DNA of 62,669 bases, from assembly GCF_003471165.1 (NCBI RefSeq), contig NZ_QRIL01000018.1:25305-87973 (forward strand). The letters run 5' to 3'. Positions 15,952 to 24,627 of the stretch are shown piece by piece. Numbering within the stretch: the first letter of the stretch is position 1; each line of letters opens with the position of its first letter. This DNA is from Ruminococcus sp. AM22-13. Its GTDB lineage: Bacteria; Bacillota; Clostridia; Lachnospirales; Lachnospiraceae. The notes beneath the pieces were generated by a model. The model was not told the DNA's origin. It searched no databases and was given only the letters and a program-made list of their open reading frames with translations. Both the position numbers and the translations under genes were made by a program.

Positions 15952-17010
15952 ATGCTTGAAGAAATTGTATCTCCTCTGGTAGAATGGTACAGAGAAAATA
16001 AAAGAATTCTGCCATGGAGAGATAAGAATAATGCTTATTATACGTGGGTATCAGAAATTATGCTTCAACAAACCCGGGTGGAAGCAGTAAAGCCATACTT
16101 CCAGAGATTTATCACAGAACTTCCGGATATAGAAGCTCTGGCAGAGTGTCCGGAGGAGAAGCTTCTGAAGCTATGGGAAGGATTGGGATATTACAATCGC
16201 GTCCGAAATATGCAGGAGGCAGCTCGTACTGTAAAAAATGAATATAATGGCAGATTGCCTGAAGACTATCAGGCGCTTTTGTCGTTAAAGGGAATAGGAA
16301 GTTATACAGCCGGTGCTATCGCTTCTATTGCATATGGGATTGCAGTTCCGGCAGTAGACGGAAATGTACTTCGTGTAATTTCCAGAATTACAGAGAGTAC
16401 GGAAGATATCAGCAAACAATCTGTCCGTAAGAAAATAGAGCAGCAGTTACAGCAGATCATGCCGTCAGAATGCCCGGGAGATTTTAATCAGGCATTGATG
16501 GAACTTGGTGCGATAGTATGTGTCCCGAATGGTCAGGCAAAGTGTGAAGAATGTCCTGTTGCCTCTGCCTGTCTGGCATGTAGACATGACAAGGTAGAGG
16601 GCATTCCTGTAAAAGCCCCTAAGAAAGCCAGAACTCTGGAAGATAAAACAGTATTTATCATTCAGGATGGAGAATATACAGCTATCAGAAAAAGACCGGA
16701 AAAAGGACTTTTGGCAGGCTTATATGAATTGCCAAATGTTATGGGATATCTGGAAAGGAAAGAAGCTCTTTCCTATGTAGAGAGTCTTGGACTTGATCCT
16801 TTATATATAGAGAAACTTCCGCCTGCGAAACATATTTTTTCCCACATTGAGTGGAGAATGCAGGCATACAGGATAAAGGTGTCATCTCTGAAAAAAACAC
16901 AGGACAAAGAGATTATTTTTGCAAATAAGAAACAGTCAAGTAAACAATACGCAATTCCATCTGCTTTCGGAGCGTATGCAAAATATATCAAGGAGGATAC
17001 AACAAGATGA
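15952..17010 (+). CDS. mutY: A/G-specific adenine DNA glycosylase
   Basis: MutY removes adenine mispaired with 8-oxoguanine. In this 352-residue protein E35 (SEIMLQQT) and D136 (AVDGNVLRV) are the catalytic pair. The helix-hairpin-helix is LSLKGIGSYTAGAIAS (111-126), and the 4Fe-4S cysteines are C190, C198, C201 and C207. A C-terminal NUDIX-like domain (EDKTVFIIQDGEYTAIRKRPEKGLLAGLYELPN) reads the 8-oxoG strand. It overlaps the next gene by 4 bases (ATGA). Confidence 0.95.
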   Translation: MLEEIVSPLVEWYRENKRILPWRDKNNAYYTWVSEIMLQQTRVEAVKPYFQRFITELPDIEALAECPEEKLLKLWEGLGYYNRVRNMQEAARTVKNEYNGRLPEDYQALLSLKGIGSYTAGAIASIAYGIAVPAVDGNVLRVISRITESTEDISKQSVRKKIEQQLQQIMPSECPGDFNQALMELGAIVCVPNGQAKCEECPVASACLACRHDKVEGIPVKAPKKARTLEDKTVFIIQDGEYTAIRKRPEKGLLAGLYELPNVMGYLERKEALSYVESLGLDPLYIEKLPPAKHIFSHIEWRMQAYRIKVSSLKKTQDKEIIFANKKQSSKQYAIPSAFGAYAKYIKEDTTR

Positions 17011-18023
17011 AACTGTTAAGTATTGCGATTCCATGCTATAATTCTCAGGATTATATGGAAAAATGTATAGAGTCATTATTAGTAGGCGGAGAGGAAGTAG
17101 AGATTCTGGTAGTAGATGACGGATCTTCGGACAAAACTGCAGAGATTGCAGATGCCTATGCAGCGAAATATCCTACGATCATAAAGGCTATCCATCAGGA
17201 GAATGGTGGACATGGAGAAGCTGTCAATGCAGGAATCAGAAATGCGACAGGTTTATATTTTAAAGTAGTAGACAGTGATGACTGGGTAAATAAAGAAGCG
17301 TATATTAAGATTCTGGAAACTTTATACGAGTTACTCAGAGGACCGCAGACAGTCGATCTTCTGATCAGCAATTTCGTATATGAGAAACAGGGAGCAACAC
17401 ATAAAAAAGTAATGCAGTACCGCAGATGTCTTCCTCAGGACAGAGTATTCGGATGGGAAGAAGTAAAACATATGCCGAAGGGAAAATATCTCCTGATGCA
17501 TTCCATGATCTACCGTACCAAATTGCTTCAGGAGTGTGGACTGGAATTACCGAAGCATACATTCTATGTAGATAATCTGTTTGCATTTGAGCCGCTTCCA
17601 TATGTTAAGAATCTGTATTATCTGGACGTTAATTTCTACCGCTACTTTATCGGCAGAGATGACCAATCCGTAAACGAGAAAGTAATGATCAAACGAATTG
17701 ACCAGCAGATTCGTGTAAATAAGCTGATGGTAGACGCATATATTAATTGCGGAAATACCAATAAACGCCTGAAAGAGTATATGTTCAGTTATCTGGATAT
17801 CATAACAACGATTTCTTCTATCATGCTGATACGTGCTAATACAGAGGAATCTCTGCAGAAGAAGAAAGAACTTCTGGAATATATTAAAACGCAGAACAAA
17901 CTGGTATACAGAAAATTACGCCACAGTCTTTTTGGAAGAGTAATGAACCTGCCAGGAAAGGGTGGAAGAAAGATGTCAGTGGCAGCCTATAAGATCAGCC
18001 AGAAATTCTATGGATTTAATTAA
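17007..18023 (+). CDS. Family 2 glycosyltransferase
   Basis: A 338-residue GT-A fold enzyme transferring a sugar from a nucleotide-sugar donor. The N-terminal nucleotide-binding region is SIAIPCYNSQDYMEKCIESLL...EILVVDDGSSDKT, and the DXD-type metal site is VVDSDDWVN. A C-terminal helical tail lacks obvious membrane spans, so it is probably cytosolic or peripheral. Acceptor unknown; a role in cell-surface or teichoic-acid-like polymers is typical. Translationally coupled to mutY. Confidence 0.85.
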   Translation: MKLLSIAIPCYNSQDYMEKCIESLLVGGEEVEILVVDDGSSDKTAEIADAYAAKYPTIIKAIHQENGGHGEAVNAGIRNATGLYFKVVDSDDWVNKEAYIKILETLYELLRGPQTVDLLISNFVYEKQGATHKKVMQYRRCLPQDRVFGWEEVKHMPKGKYLLMHSMIYRTKLLQECGLELPKHTFYVDNLFAFEPLPYVKNLYYLDVNFYRYFIGRDDQSVNEKVMIKRIDQQIRVNKLMVDAYINCGNTNKRLKEYMFSYLDIITTISSIMLIRANTEESLQKKKELLEYIKTQNKLVYRKLRHSLFGRVMNLPGKGGRKMSVAAYKISQKFYGFN

Positions 18024-18110
18024 TTGAAATTGGGTTAAAAATAGACAGAAAACATCTGATATTTTGATTGTACAGAGTTTTTACATGTAAAGGAATGGAT
18101 GAAAGATGAT

Positions 18111-18165
18111 AAAAAAGAACTTATGTTAGGAAACATCTTATGTTTTCTAAAAAAGTTCTTTTTGT
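18111..18165. terminator. Bidirectional terminator between convergent genes
   Basis: AAAAAGAACTT pairs with AAGTTCTTTTT and encloses a second stem, AAACAT/ATGTTT. Confidence 0.8.
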
Positions 18166-18195
18166 TTTATCAAAATCTATTTCAAGAAGGTAATT

Positions 18196-18879
18196 TTAAT
18201 TTTCACTTTTTTTTCGTCTGGCCTCTCCAAAGTAAGATGCTCTGGAAGAAACGGCGGCTTTTCTCGGATAAAAAAACAAAAATCCAAATAAAGCAAGAGT
18301 CGTACCCATACATACATCAATCACTGAATGCTGTTTCAGGAACATGGTTGACATGATGATCAATGCGGTAAGGGTAAAGGAAGCAGCCTTTACTATTTTC
18401 TTATCACGAAGTGCCTCACAGTTTGTGAGAGACATATGTATCGCAAGAGAGTTAAAAACATGAATACTTGGAAGAATATTTGTAGGAGTGTCTGTGCTGT
18501 ACAGCCATTTCACCATATCTGTAAAAATATTATCCCTTGGGAACTCTGTTGGACGTAAATGCTGTGCATTTGGATAAACGTAAGAAACGATCAGAAAAAC
18601 AGTCATTCCCATCATAAGGTTAAATGCCAGCTGGTAGTATTCATGTTTGTTCTTATTAAAAAATATAAAATAGATTACAGCCAGGAACATGTACGGAAAC
18701 CATAACAGATAAGGTATGATAAAAACCTCACAAAATGGTATCCAGTCATCGAAAACCGTATGTACGATATGATAGCTGTGAACTGGAAGATGTTCCAGAT
18801 AATTGAACATCAAAATATAAATAATACTGTAAATACCGATCACAAAGCCATGTCGGTATTTTTCAATAAGACGTTTCAC
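18196..18879 (-). CDS. PAP2-superfamily membrane phosphatase/transferase
   Basis: A 227-residue membrane protein with about six spans. It shows the PAP2 motifs LPSIHVFNSLA (motif II-like) and FLKQHSVIDVCMG (motif III-like His..Asp), as in the inositol-phosphorylceramide-synthase-like PAP2_3 group. It probably dephosphorylates or transfers a lipid phosphate head group. I prefer the GTG at 18879, which has AAGAAGGTG directly upstream; an ATG at 18927 would add 16 residues without a good ribosome site. Confidence 0.75.
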   Translation of the reverse strand: MKRLIEKYRHGFVIGIYSIIYILMFNYLEHLPVHSYHIVHTVFDDWIPFCEVFIIPYLLWFPYMFLAVIYFIFFNKNKHEYYQLAFNLMMGMTVFLIVSYVYPNAQHLRPTEFPRDNIFTDMVKWLYSTDTPTNILPSIHVFNSLAIHMSLTNCEALRDKKIVKAASFTLTALIIMSTMFLKQHSVIDVCMGTTLALFGFLFFYPRKAAVSSRASYFGEARRKKSEN

Positions 18880-19062
18880 AATGTCACCTTCTTTATATAA
18901 TCTGTTTAATACTGTATTACTGTTCATTTCGTTTGCAGTAACATTCTATATTCTTTCTTTCATTATCATAACATCTTCATACTTCTTTTACAAATAAATT
19001 TTCTCATAAAGTATATAAAAATTTTATTAAAAAATGCAGGATGAAAAGCAATATATTTTAAG

Positions 19063-19247
19063 TACTGTTCACTGGTAATATCCCGCGAGGTGTTTTTGGT
19101 GAGCGAAGGTCACCTACAGAACCTGCCACTGGCAGCTTCTTACGGATGCCTGGCAACAGAAAACCCGAGACATACCGCGCGAATTTATACGATTAGTATA
19201 AATTCTGTGCATCGCGAAGCGTGTTGCCGGGCACGTAGTGAACGGTA
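19063..19247. repeat. Strongly folded intergenic repeat element (MITE/REP-like)
   Basis: TACTGTTCACT (19063-19073) pairs with AGTGAACGGTA (19237-19247). Inside are GGTGA/TCACC (19098-19114), CTGCC/GGCAG (19123-19135), CCTGGCAAC with GTTGCCGGG (19149-19157, 19223-19231) and a perfect GAATTTATAC/GTATAAATTC hairpin (19181-19205). It has no open frame. The outer arm resembles the 27-bp palindrome at 43287 and 53347, suggesting one repeat family. The locus lies between two divergent genes, so a role as RNA or regulatory element is possible. Confidence 0.6.
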
Positions 19248-19370
19248 ACATATTTTACAAAGTTTTAACATAAAGCAGGACAAAGATTTTACGGCACACG
19301 ATTATACTGAGATTAATCAAATCAGAAATTTACCTGATTCAGAAAAATAATAGTAAATGGAGAACAAAAA

Positions 19371-20039
19371 ATGATATATTTGGTGGAAGATGACGAGAGT
19401 ATTCGTGAACTGGTGATTTATACATTAAAAAGTCAGGGCTTTGAGGCAAAAGGTTTTGAGAGACCTTCCCTTTTCTGGAGAGCACTGGAAAAAGAACAGC
19501 CCGCATTGTTGCTTTTGGATGTAATGCTCCCGGAGGAAGACGGTATTTCCATATTAAAGAAATTGCGTGTACGTCCGGATACACGTAAACTTCCGATTAT
19601 TATGCTGACTGCAAAAAGCAGTGAATATGACACAGTAGTAGGTCTGGACAGCGGCGCCGATGATTATATCCCGAAACCATTTCGAATGATGGAACTGATC
19701 TCAAGGATTCGTGCCTTACTTAGAAGAACAGAAGATGACGGTGCAGAAGAATATCAGATTGGAAATCTCTATGTCTGCCCTGCCAGACATATTGCAACGG
19801 TAGATAAACAGAATGTGAATCTGACTTTGAAAGAATACGAAGTATTATGCCTGCTCCTGAAAAACAGCGGAACTGTTCTTTCCAGAACACAGCTCTTAAA
19901 TCAGGTATGGGGATATGAATTTGACGGAGAAAGCAGAACCGTTGATGTACATATCAGAACACTGAGACAGAAACTGGGAACTGCAGGAGAACTGGTGGAA
20001 ACAGTGCGTGGAGTAGGATACAAAATTGATATGAAATAA
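19371..20039 (+). CDS. OmpR-family response regulator (orphan)
   Basis: A 222-residue two-component regulator. The receiver domain has the acidic pair E6-D8, the phospho-acceptor D50 (LLLLDVMLP), a switch Thr (MLTAKS) and Lys (YIPKPF). A winged-helix DNA-binding domain follows (VNLTLKEYEVLCLLLKNSGTVLSRTQLLNQVWGYEF...RTVDVHIRTLRQKLG). No histidine kinase gene is adjacent, so its partner is elsewhere. It closely resembles PhoP/PhoB-type regulators. Confidence 0.9.
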   Translation: MIYLVEDDESIRELVIYTLKSQGFEAKGFERPSLFWRALEKEQPALLLLDVMLPEEDGISILKKLRVRPDTRKLPIIMLTAKSSEYDTVVGLDSGADDYIPKPFRMMELISRIRALLRRTEDDGAEEYQIGNLYVCPARHIATVDKQNVNLTLKEYEVLCLLLKNSGTVLSRTQLLNQVWGYEFDGESRTVDVHIRTLRQKLGTAGELVETVRGVGYKIDMK

Positions 20040-20175
20040 GATTAGAAATTGCTTCGTATTTTTTATGGTGAGATATGATAAATATATAGAAAAAGGGAAG
20101 CGTTCTATAGATTTACCAAATTTAGATAAGAAGAACTGGAATCACATATTTATCTATGCTATACTTTATATAAAA

Positions 20176-20224
20176 GAAAAATCAGCGGTCAGGGATATTA
20201 AAAACCCTGACTGTAGATTTTTAT
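20176..20224 (+). terminator. Terminator upstream of topB
   Basis: AATCAGCGGTCAGGG pairs with CCCTGACTGTAGATT, with a T run. It lies 136 bases after the response-regulator stop. Confidence 0.75.
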
Positions 20225-20245
20225 AAGGAGAATAAAAATTATTTT

Positions 20246-22456
20246 ATGAAATCATTAGTAATAGCAGAGAAACCTTCCGTAGCCAGAGACATTGCCAGGG
20301 TACTTCACTGCAGCCAGAAAGGCAATGGAACACTGGAAGGAAAAGAATATGTGGTTACCTGGGCACTGGGACATCTGGTTACCCTTGCTGATCCGGAAGA
20401 ATACGACAAAAAGTATACAAAATGGGAGATGTCCACACTTCCCATGATGCCGGATCGAATGAAACTGGTTGTGATCCGACAGACCGGTAAACAGTACAAT
20501 GCAGTGAAAACACAGCTTTACAGGAAAGATATCAAAGATATTATCATAGCCACAGATGCCGGAAGAGAAGGAGAACTGGTAGCACGATGGATTCTTGACA
20601 AATCAGACTGCCGCAAACCAATCCGCAGACTGTGGATTTCTTCAGTTACAGATAAAGCTATCAAAGAAGGCTTTACAAATCTGAAAAACGGACATGAGTA
20701 CGATAATCTGTACAGAGCTGCAGTAGCGAGGGCAGAAGCAGACTGGCTTGTGGGAATGAATGGAACCAGAGCACTGACATGTAAGTATAATGCCCAGCTA
20801 TCCTGTGGACGTGTGCAGACTCCTACACTTGCCATGATTGCAAAAAGGGAGGAAGAGATTCGTTCATTCAGACCAAAAGAATATTATGGTCTTTCTGTAA
20901 AAGCAGGAGATGTTACCTGGACGTGGAAAGAACCGAAGAGTAAAAGTTTCAGAACTTTTAATAAAGAGAGAGTGGAAGAAATTTCCACTGCAGTCCGTAA
21001 TCATACACTGGAAATCTCTTCTGTGACCAGCAAAGAGAAGAAAACATATGCTCCGGGCTTATATGACCTGACTACGTTACAGAGGGAAGCAAATCAGAGA
21101 TATGGGTATTCAGCAAAACAGACCTTAAACATCATGCAGCGTCTGTATGAGAATCATAAAGTTCTTACTTACCCAAGAACAGATTCCAGATATATTGGTA
21201 AAGACATTGTGCCTACGATCAAAGAAAGACTGAAGGCGTGTGCAGTCGGTCCATACAGAAAGCTGGCAGGTCTATTGCTAAATCAGCCTATTCGTGCCAA
21301 TGGAAATTTTGTGGACGATAAAAAGGTTAGTGATCATCATGCAATTATCCCTACGGAGCAGTTTGTGCAGCTTGACCATATGACAAATGAAGAACGTAAG
21401 ATTTATGATATGGTTGTCCGCAGATTCTTAAGTGTACTTTATCCGCCATTTATTTATGAACAGGTAAGTATGGAAGGATTGGCAGCAGGAGAACTCTTTG
21501 CCGCCAGTGGTAAAGTTGTAAAAAGTGCAGGATGGAAAGAAGTGTACGAAAATACGGACGCAGATACAGATGAGGAAGACGCAGATATATCGGACAACTC
21601 TCAGAAGCTGAAAGATCAGAAACTTCCGCAGATGAAAAAGGGCGAAAAACTGCGTATAGAGAATGTGTCTGTAAATACAGGAAAAACAAAACCACCTGCA
21701 AGATTTACAGAAGCAACCCTGCTTGCGGCTATGGAGAACCCGGTACGCTTTATGGAAAGCCATGATGCGAAAGCGGTAAAGACTCTCGGTGAGACCGGTG
21801 GCCTTGGAACTGTTGCAACGAGAGCTGATATCATTGAGAAGCTGTTTAACAGTTTCATGATGGAGAAAAAAGGAAAAGAAATATATCTGACTTCTAAAGC
21901 AAAACAGCTTCTGGAATTGGTACCTGAGGAACTTCGCAAACCAGAACTGACAGCAGACTGGGAGATGAAACTTGGAAATATTGCCAAAGGTAAAATGAAA
22001 CAGGAGACATTCCTGAAAGAAATCAGAAACTATACCTGCGATATCGTGGATGAGATTAAAACCGGACAGGGAACGTTCCACCATGATAATCTCACAAATA
22101 AAATCTGTCCGAACTGCGGTAAGAAACTTCTCGCAGTGAATGGAAAGAATGCAAAGATGCTGGTATGCCAGGACAGAGAATGTGGATACAAAGAAACAGT
22201 TTCCAGAACGACCAATGCCCGCTGTCCAAAATGTCATAAACGTATGGAAATGTACGTAAAGGGCAAAGAAGAGACATTTATCTGTGCTTGCGGATATAAA
22301 GAAAAACTCTCCGCTTTTCAGGCAAGACGGGAAAAGGAAGGTGCAGGAGTTAATAAGCGCGATGTCCGGAAATATATGAGACAACAGCAAAAAGAAGCAA
22401 AAGAACCAGTAAATAACGCATTTGCGCAGGCACTTGCAGGATTGAAATTAGACTGA
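20246..22456 (+). CDS. topB: DNA topoisomerase III (type IA)
   Basis: A 736-residue decatenating topoisomerase. The Toprim domain has E8 (IAEKPSVARDIA) and DAGREGE (104-110). The active-site tyrosine is Y309 in LTYPRTDSRYI. GRVQTPTLAMI (188-198) belongs to the DNA-binding core. The C-terminus carries two zinc ribbons (CPNCGKKL...CGY and CPKCHKRM...CACGY) and a basic tail. Length matches chromosomal topB of Firmicutes; plasmid homologues are usually paired with conjugation genes, which are absent here. Confidence 0.93.
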   Translation: MKSLVIAEKPSVARDIARVLHCSQKGNGTLEGKEYVVTWALGHLVTLADPEEYDKKYTKWEMSTLPMMPDRMKLVVIRQTGKQYNAVKTQLYRKDIKDIIIATDAGREGELVARWILDKSDCRKPIRRLWISSVTDKAIKEGFTNLKNGHEYDNLYRAAVARAEADWLVGMNGTRALTCKYNAQLSCGRVQTPTLAMIAKREEEIRSFRPKEYYGLSVKAGDVTWTWKEPKSKSFRTFNKERVEEISTAVRNHTLEISSVTSKEKKTYAPGLYDLTTLQREANQRYGYSAKQTLNIMQRLYENHKVLTYPRTDSRYIGKDIVPTIKERLKACAVGPYRKLAGLLLNQPIRANGNFVDDKKVSDHHAIIPTEQFVQLDHMTNEERKIYDMVVRRFLSVLYPPFIYEQVSMEGLAAGELFAASGKVVKSAGWKEVYENTDADTDEEDADISDNSQKLKDQKLPQMKKGEKLRIENVSVNTGKTKPPARFTEATLLAAMENPVRFMESHDAKAVKTLGETGGLGTVATRADIIEKLFNSFMMEKKGKEIYLTSKAKQLLELVPEELRKPELTADWEMKLGNIAKGKMKQETFLKEIRNYTCDIVDEIKTGQGTFHHDNLTNKICPNCGKKLLAVNGKNAKMLVCQDRECGYKETVSRTTNARCPKCHKRMEMYVKGKEETFICACGYKEKLSAFQARREKEGAGVNKRDVRKYMRQQQKEAKEPVNNAFAQALAGLKLD

Positions 22457-22553
22457 TGATATCATACAGGATATAGATACTAAACAGAGTGTAATTTCGT
22501 GTCTAAAAGATATGAAAATATATAAATCAAAAAAGTGAAAGGATGGAATAGAC

Positions 22554-22931
22554 ATGGCAGTACAGGATGACCACATGATAAGAAATATTCAGGATGTAGG
22601 AAGATTAATTGCGAAGCTTCTGCTTCATGAACAGCAGCCAAATTATACATTACCTGAAAATGAAGCAGATTATACGGATGCAGATAAGCTTTTTGCATCT
22701 GTAATGAAACTTGCAGAAGAAGGCAAAATTAATGAGGCGGAAAATGAATTGTATGAGGGTATGGTAGAGGAGAATGTAGATTATCTGGAATTAGCATTGA
22801 CCTTTTATCTGTATCTGAATGATATGGATGGAGATTTCCTGGATGACAACGGATATTCCAGAGAGGAAGTACTGGAGGGAATGAAAGACCTTGCCTCTGA
22901 CTGGGGTGTCAGTGGTCTGGAAGCCTTTTAA
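22554..22931 (+). CDS. Hypothetical protein (DUF6483-like)
   Basis: A 125-residue acidic, helical protein. It starts with MAVQDDHMIRNIQDVGRLIAKLLLHE, and the later LFASVMKLAEEGKINEAENELYEGM suggests TPR-like helices. It matches what I recall of DUF6483, common in Lachnospiraceae; function unknown. AAAGG lies upstream of the ATG. Confidence 0.65.
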   Translation: MAVQDDHMIRNIQDVGRLIAKLLLHEQQPNYTLPENEADYTDADKLFASVMKLAEEGKINEAENELYEGMVEENVDYLELALTFYLYLNDMDGDFLDDNGYSREEVLEGMKDLASDWGVSGLEAF

Positions 22932-23054
22932 CTGAATTAAATTTACTGTTTTCCTTATAAAACAATAAACGATAGAGTATGAATTTTTACTTTATTGACT
23001 ATAGAGAGAAAAGAAATAAAATAGCTATTCGCGTGAAAGGAAAAAGCATAAATT

Positions 23055-23723
23055 ATGCGCAGAGAACAGACACTGGAAGAAATTTCAGATGGAAAATTAT
23101 ATGATTCCAATGATATGGTAAAAGCAGACTGCCATGATTGTGAAGGATGCTGTGACTGTTGCCAGGGAATGGGTGATTCAGTGATTTTAGACCCATTTGA
23201 TGTACACAGATTGTCAATCGGGTTAAAGAAACCAGTCGAGCAACTTTTACAGGAATGTCTGGAACTGGGAGTGACAGATGGCAATATTCTTCCGCATCTT
23301 CGGATGACAGGAGAGAAAGAACAGTGTGTATTTCTTAACAGTCAGGGCCGTTGCAGTATCCACGCCATAAGACCGGGATTCTGTAGATTATTTCCATTGG
23401 GAAGATTTTACGAAAATAATGGATTTAAATATATTCTCCAGATTCATGAATGTCCAAAAACAAACCGAAGCAAGATAAAAGTAAAGAAATGGATTGATAC
23501 ACCAGATCTGAAAAATTATGAGAAATTTGTTAATGACTGGCATTATTTTCTGCTGGATGTGCAGGAAGTAATATATAATACCGAGGATTCAGAGTTGATC
23601 AGAAATCTGAATCTCTTTGTAGTAAACAGATTTTATATAAAACCTTATGACCAGAATCAGGATTTTTATGTTCAGTTTTATGAGAGACTGAAAGAAGGAA
23701 AAGATTTGCTAGCATTGGCATAG
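23055..23723 (+). CDS. YkgJ-family cysteine-cluster protein
   Basis: A 222-residue protein with the CxxxCxxCC-type metal-binding start (CHDCEGCCDCCQGMGDSVILDPFD) and the second half-site (CVFLNSQGRCSIHAIRPGFCRLFPLG). The YkgJ/FliB-related family is thought to bind zinc or an iron-sulfur cluster; biochemical role unknown. Nine bases separate it from the AraC regulator, so they form an operon. Confidence 0.85.
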   Translation: MRREQTLEEISDGKLYDSNDMVKADCHDCEGCCDCCQGMGDSVILDPFDVHRLSIGLKKPVEQLLQECLELGVTDGNILPHLRMTGEKEQCVFLNSQGRCSIHAIRPGFCRLFPLGRFYENNGFKYILQIHECPKTNRSKIKVKKWIDTPDLKNYEKFVNDWHYFLLDVQEVIYNTEDSELIRNLNLFVVNRFYIKPYDQNQDFYVQFYERLKEGKDLLALA

Positions 23724-23732
23724 GAGAAACAT

Positions 23733-24530
23733 ATGAGTTATCAGAATGAATGGCTTCTTTTTGAAGCAGAAGATGAGTTTGATGAAATTGAACACAGAGA
23801 ACCAACAGAAGAATTTTTATTCTATCGTGCAGTTGCAAGTGGTGACATAGATGCGGTAAAGAAAAACTGTGAGCAAGAGAGATTTACAGAGTGTGAAGGT
23901 GTGGGAATCTTATCCAGAAATGCGGTCACAAATATGAAATATCATTTTGTGATAACTACGGCAATGATAACCAGAATCTGTAAACAGAATGGAATGGAAA
24001 TGGAACAGGCATTTCGGCTGAGTGATTTTTATATTCAGAAGCTGGATGGCATTCATACAGTAGAAGAGGTTCAGAGCCTTCATGATGAGATGGTGATGGA
24101 TTATACTGAAAAAATGCGCAGATATTTCAGAGACAACACTTATTCTAAACATATCAACGCAAGTAAAGAATACATTTATTCTCATATCAAAGAACGAATT
24201 ACAATAGAAGATCTTGCAGATTCACTTGGAGTATCTGCGAGCTATCTCTCCAGATTATTTAAAAAAGAAACAGGAATATCGGTCAGTGCCTATATCCGCA
24301 GACAGAAGATAGAAATGGCGAAAAATCTTTTGCAGTACAGTGATTATCCGATCATTGAGATTGCAAACCGTCTTTCCTTTTCTTCCCAGAGTCATTTCAT
24401 CCAGCAGTTTCGGGAAGTTACGGGAATGACACCGGGTAAATACAGGGATGAACATTATATGATACACTGGGATATAGAAAAAGAACTTTGTGTCGCATCA
24501 GAGTCGGAACTGAAAAAAGTACAGGATTAA
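23733..24530 (+). CDS. AraC-family transcriptional regulator
   Basis: A 265-residue regulator. The C-terminal 100 residues hold the double helix-turn-helix (IKERITIEDLADSLGVSASYLSRLFKKETGISVSAYIRRQKIEMAKNLLQYSDYPIIEIANRLSFSSQSHFIQQFREVTGMTPGKYR). The N-terminal region is not a cupin but a helical sensor-like segment of unknown ligand. It ends next to, and convergent with, the GH94 gene, so it could control the glucoside locus, although its operon partner is ykgJ-like. Confidence 0.9.
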   Translation: MSYQNEWLLFEAEDEFDEIEHREPTEEFLFYRAVASGDIDAVKKNCEQERFTECEGVGILSRNAVTNMKYHFVITTAMITRICKQNGMEMEQAFRLSDFYIQKLDGIHTVEEVQSLHDEMVMDYTEKMRRYFRDNTYSKHINASKEYIYSHIKERITIEDLADSLGVSASYLSRLFKKETGISVSAYIRRQKIEMAKNLLQYSDYPIIEIANRLSFSSQSHFIQQFREVTGMTPGKYRDEHYMIHWDIEKELCVASESELKKVQD

Positions 24531-24550
24531 TCAAAATATTAAGATAAGTA

Positions 24551-24606
24551 AAACAGGCGGCTAGCTTACAGGAAATATAAATTTTCTGTAAGCCGGCCGT
24601 TTATTT
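24551..24606. terminator. Bidirectional terminator
   Basis: GCTTACAG pairs with CTGTAAGC, extended by CGGC-type pairs. It separates the convergent AraC and GH94 genes. Confidence 0.75.
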
Positions 24607-24627
24607 TCATCTGGTAATATCGGGGGA

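Noticed and set aside
18099..18356. 85-codon plus-strand open frame
   Set aside because: Overlaps a bidirectional terminator and runs antisense into the PAP2 gene; no ribosome site or protein-like composition.
21428..22390. 320-codon minus-strand frame inside topB
   Set aside because: Antisense shadow of topB with Phe/Cys/Ser-rich composition typical of antisense frames.
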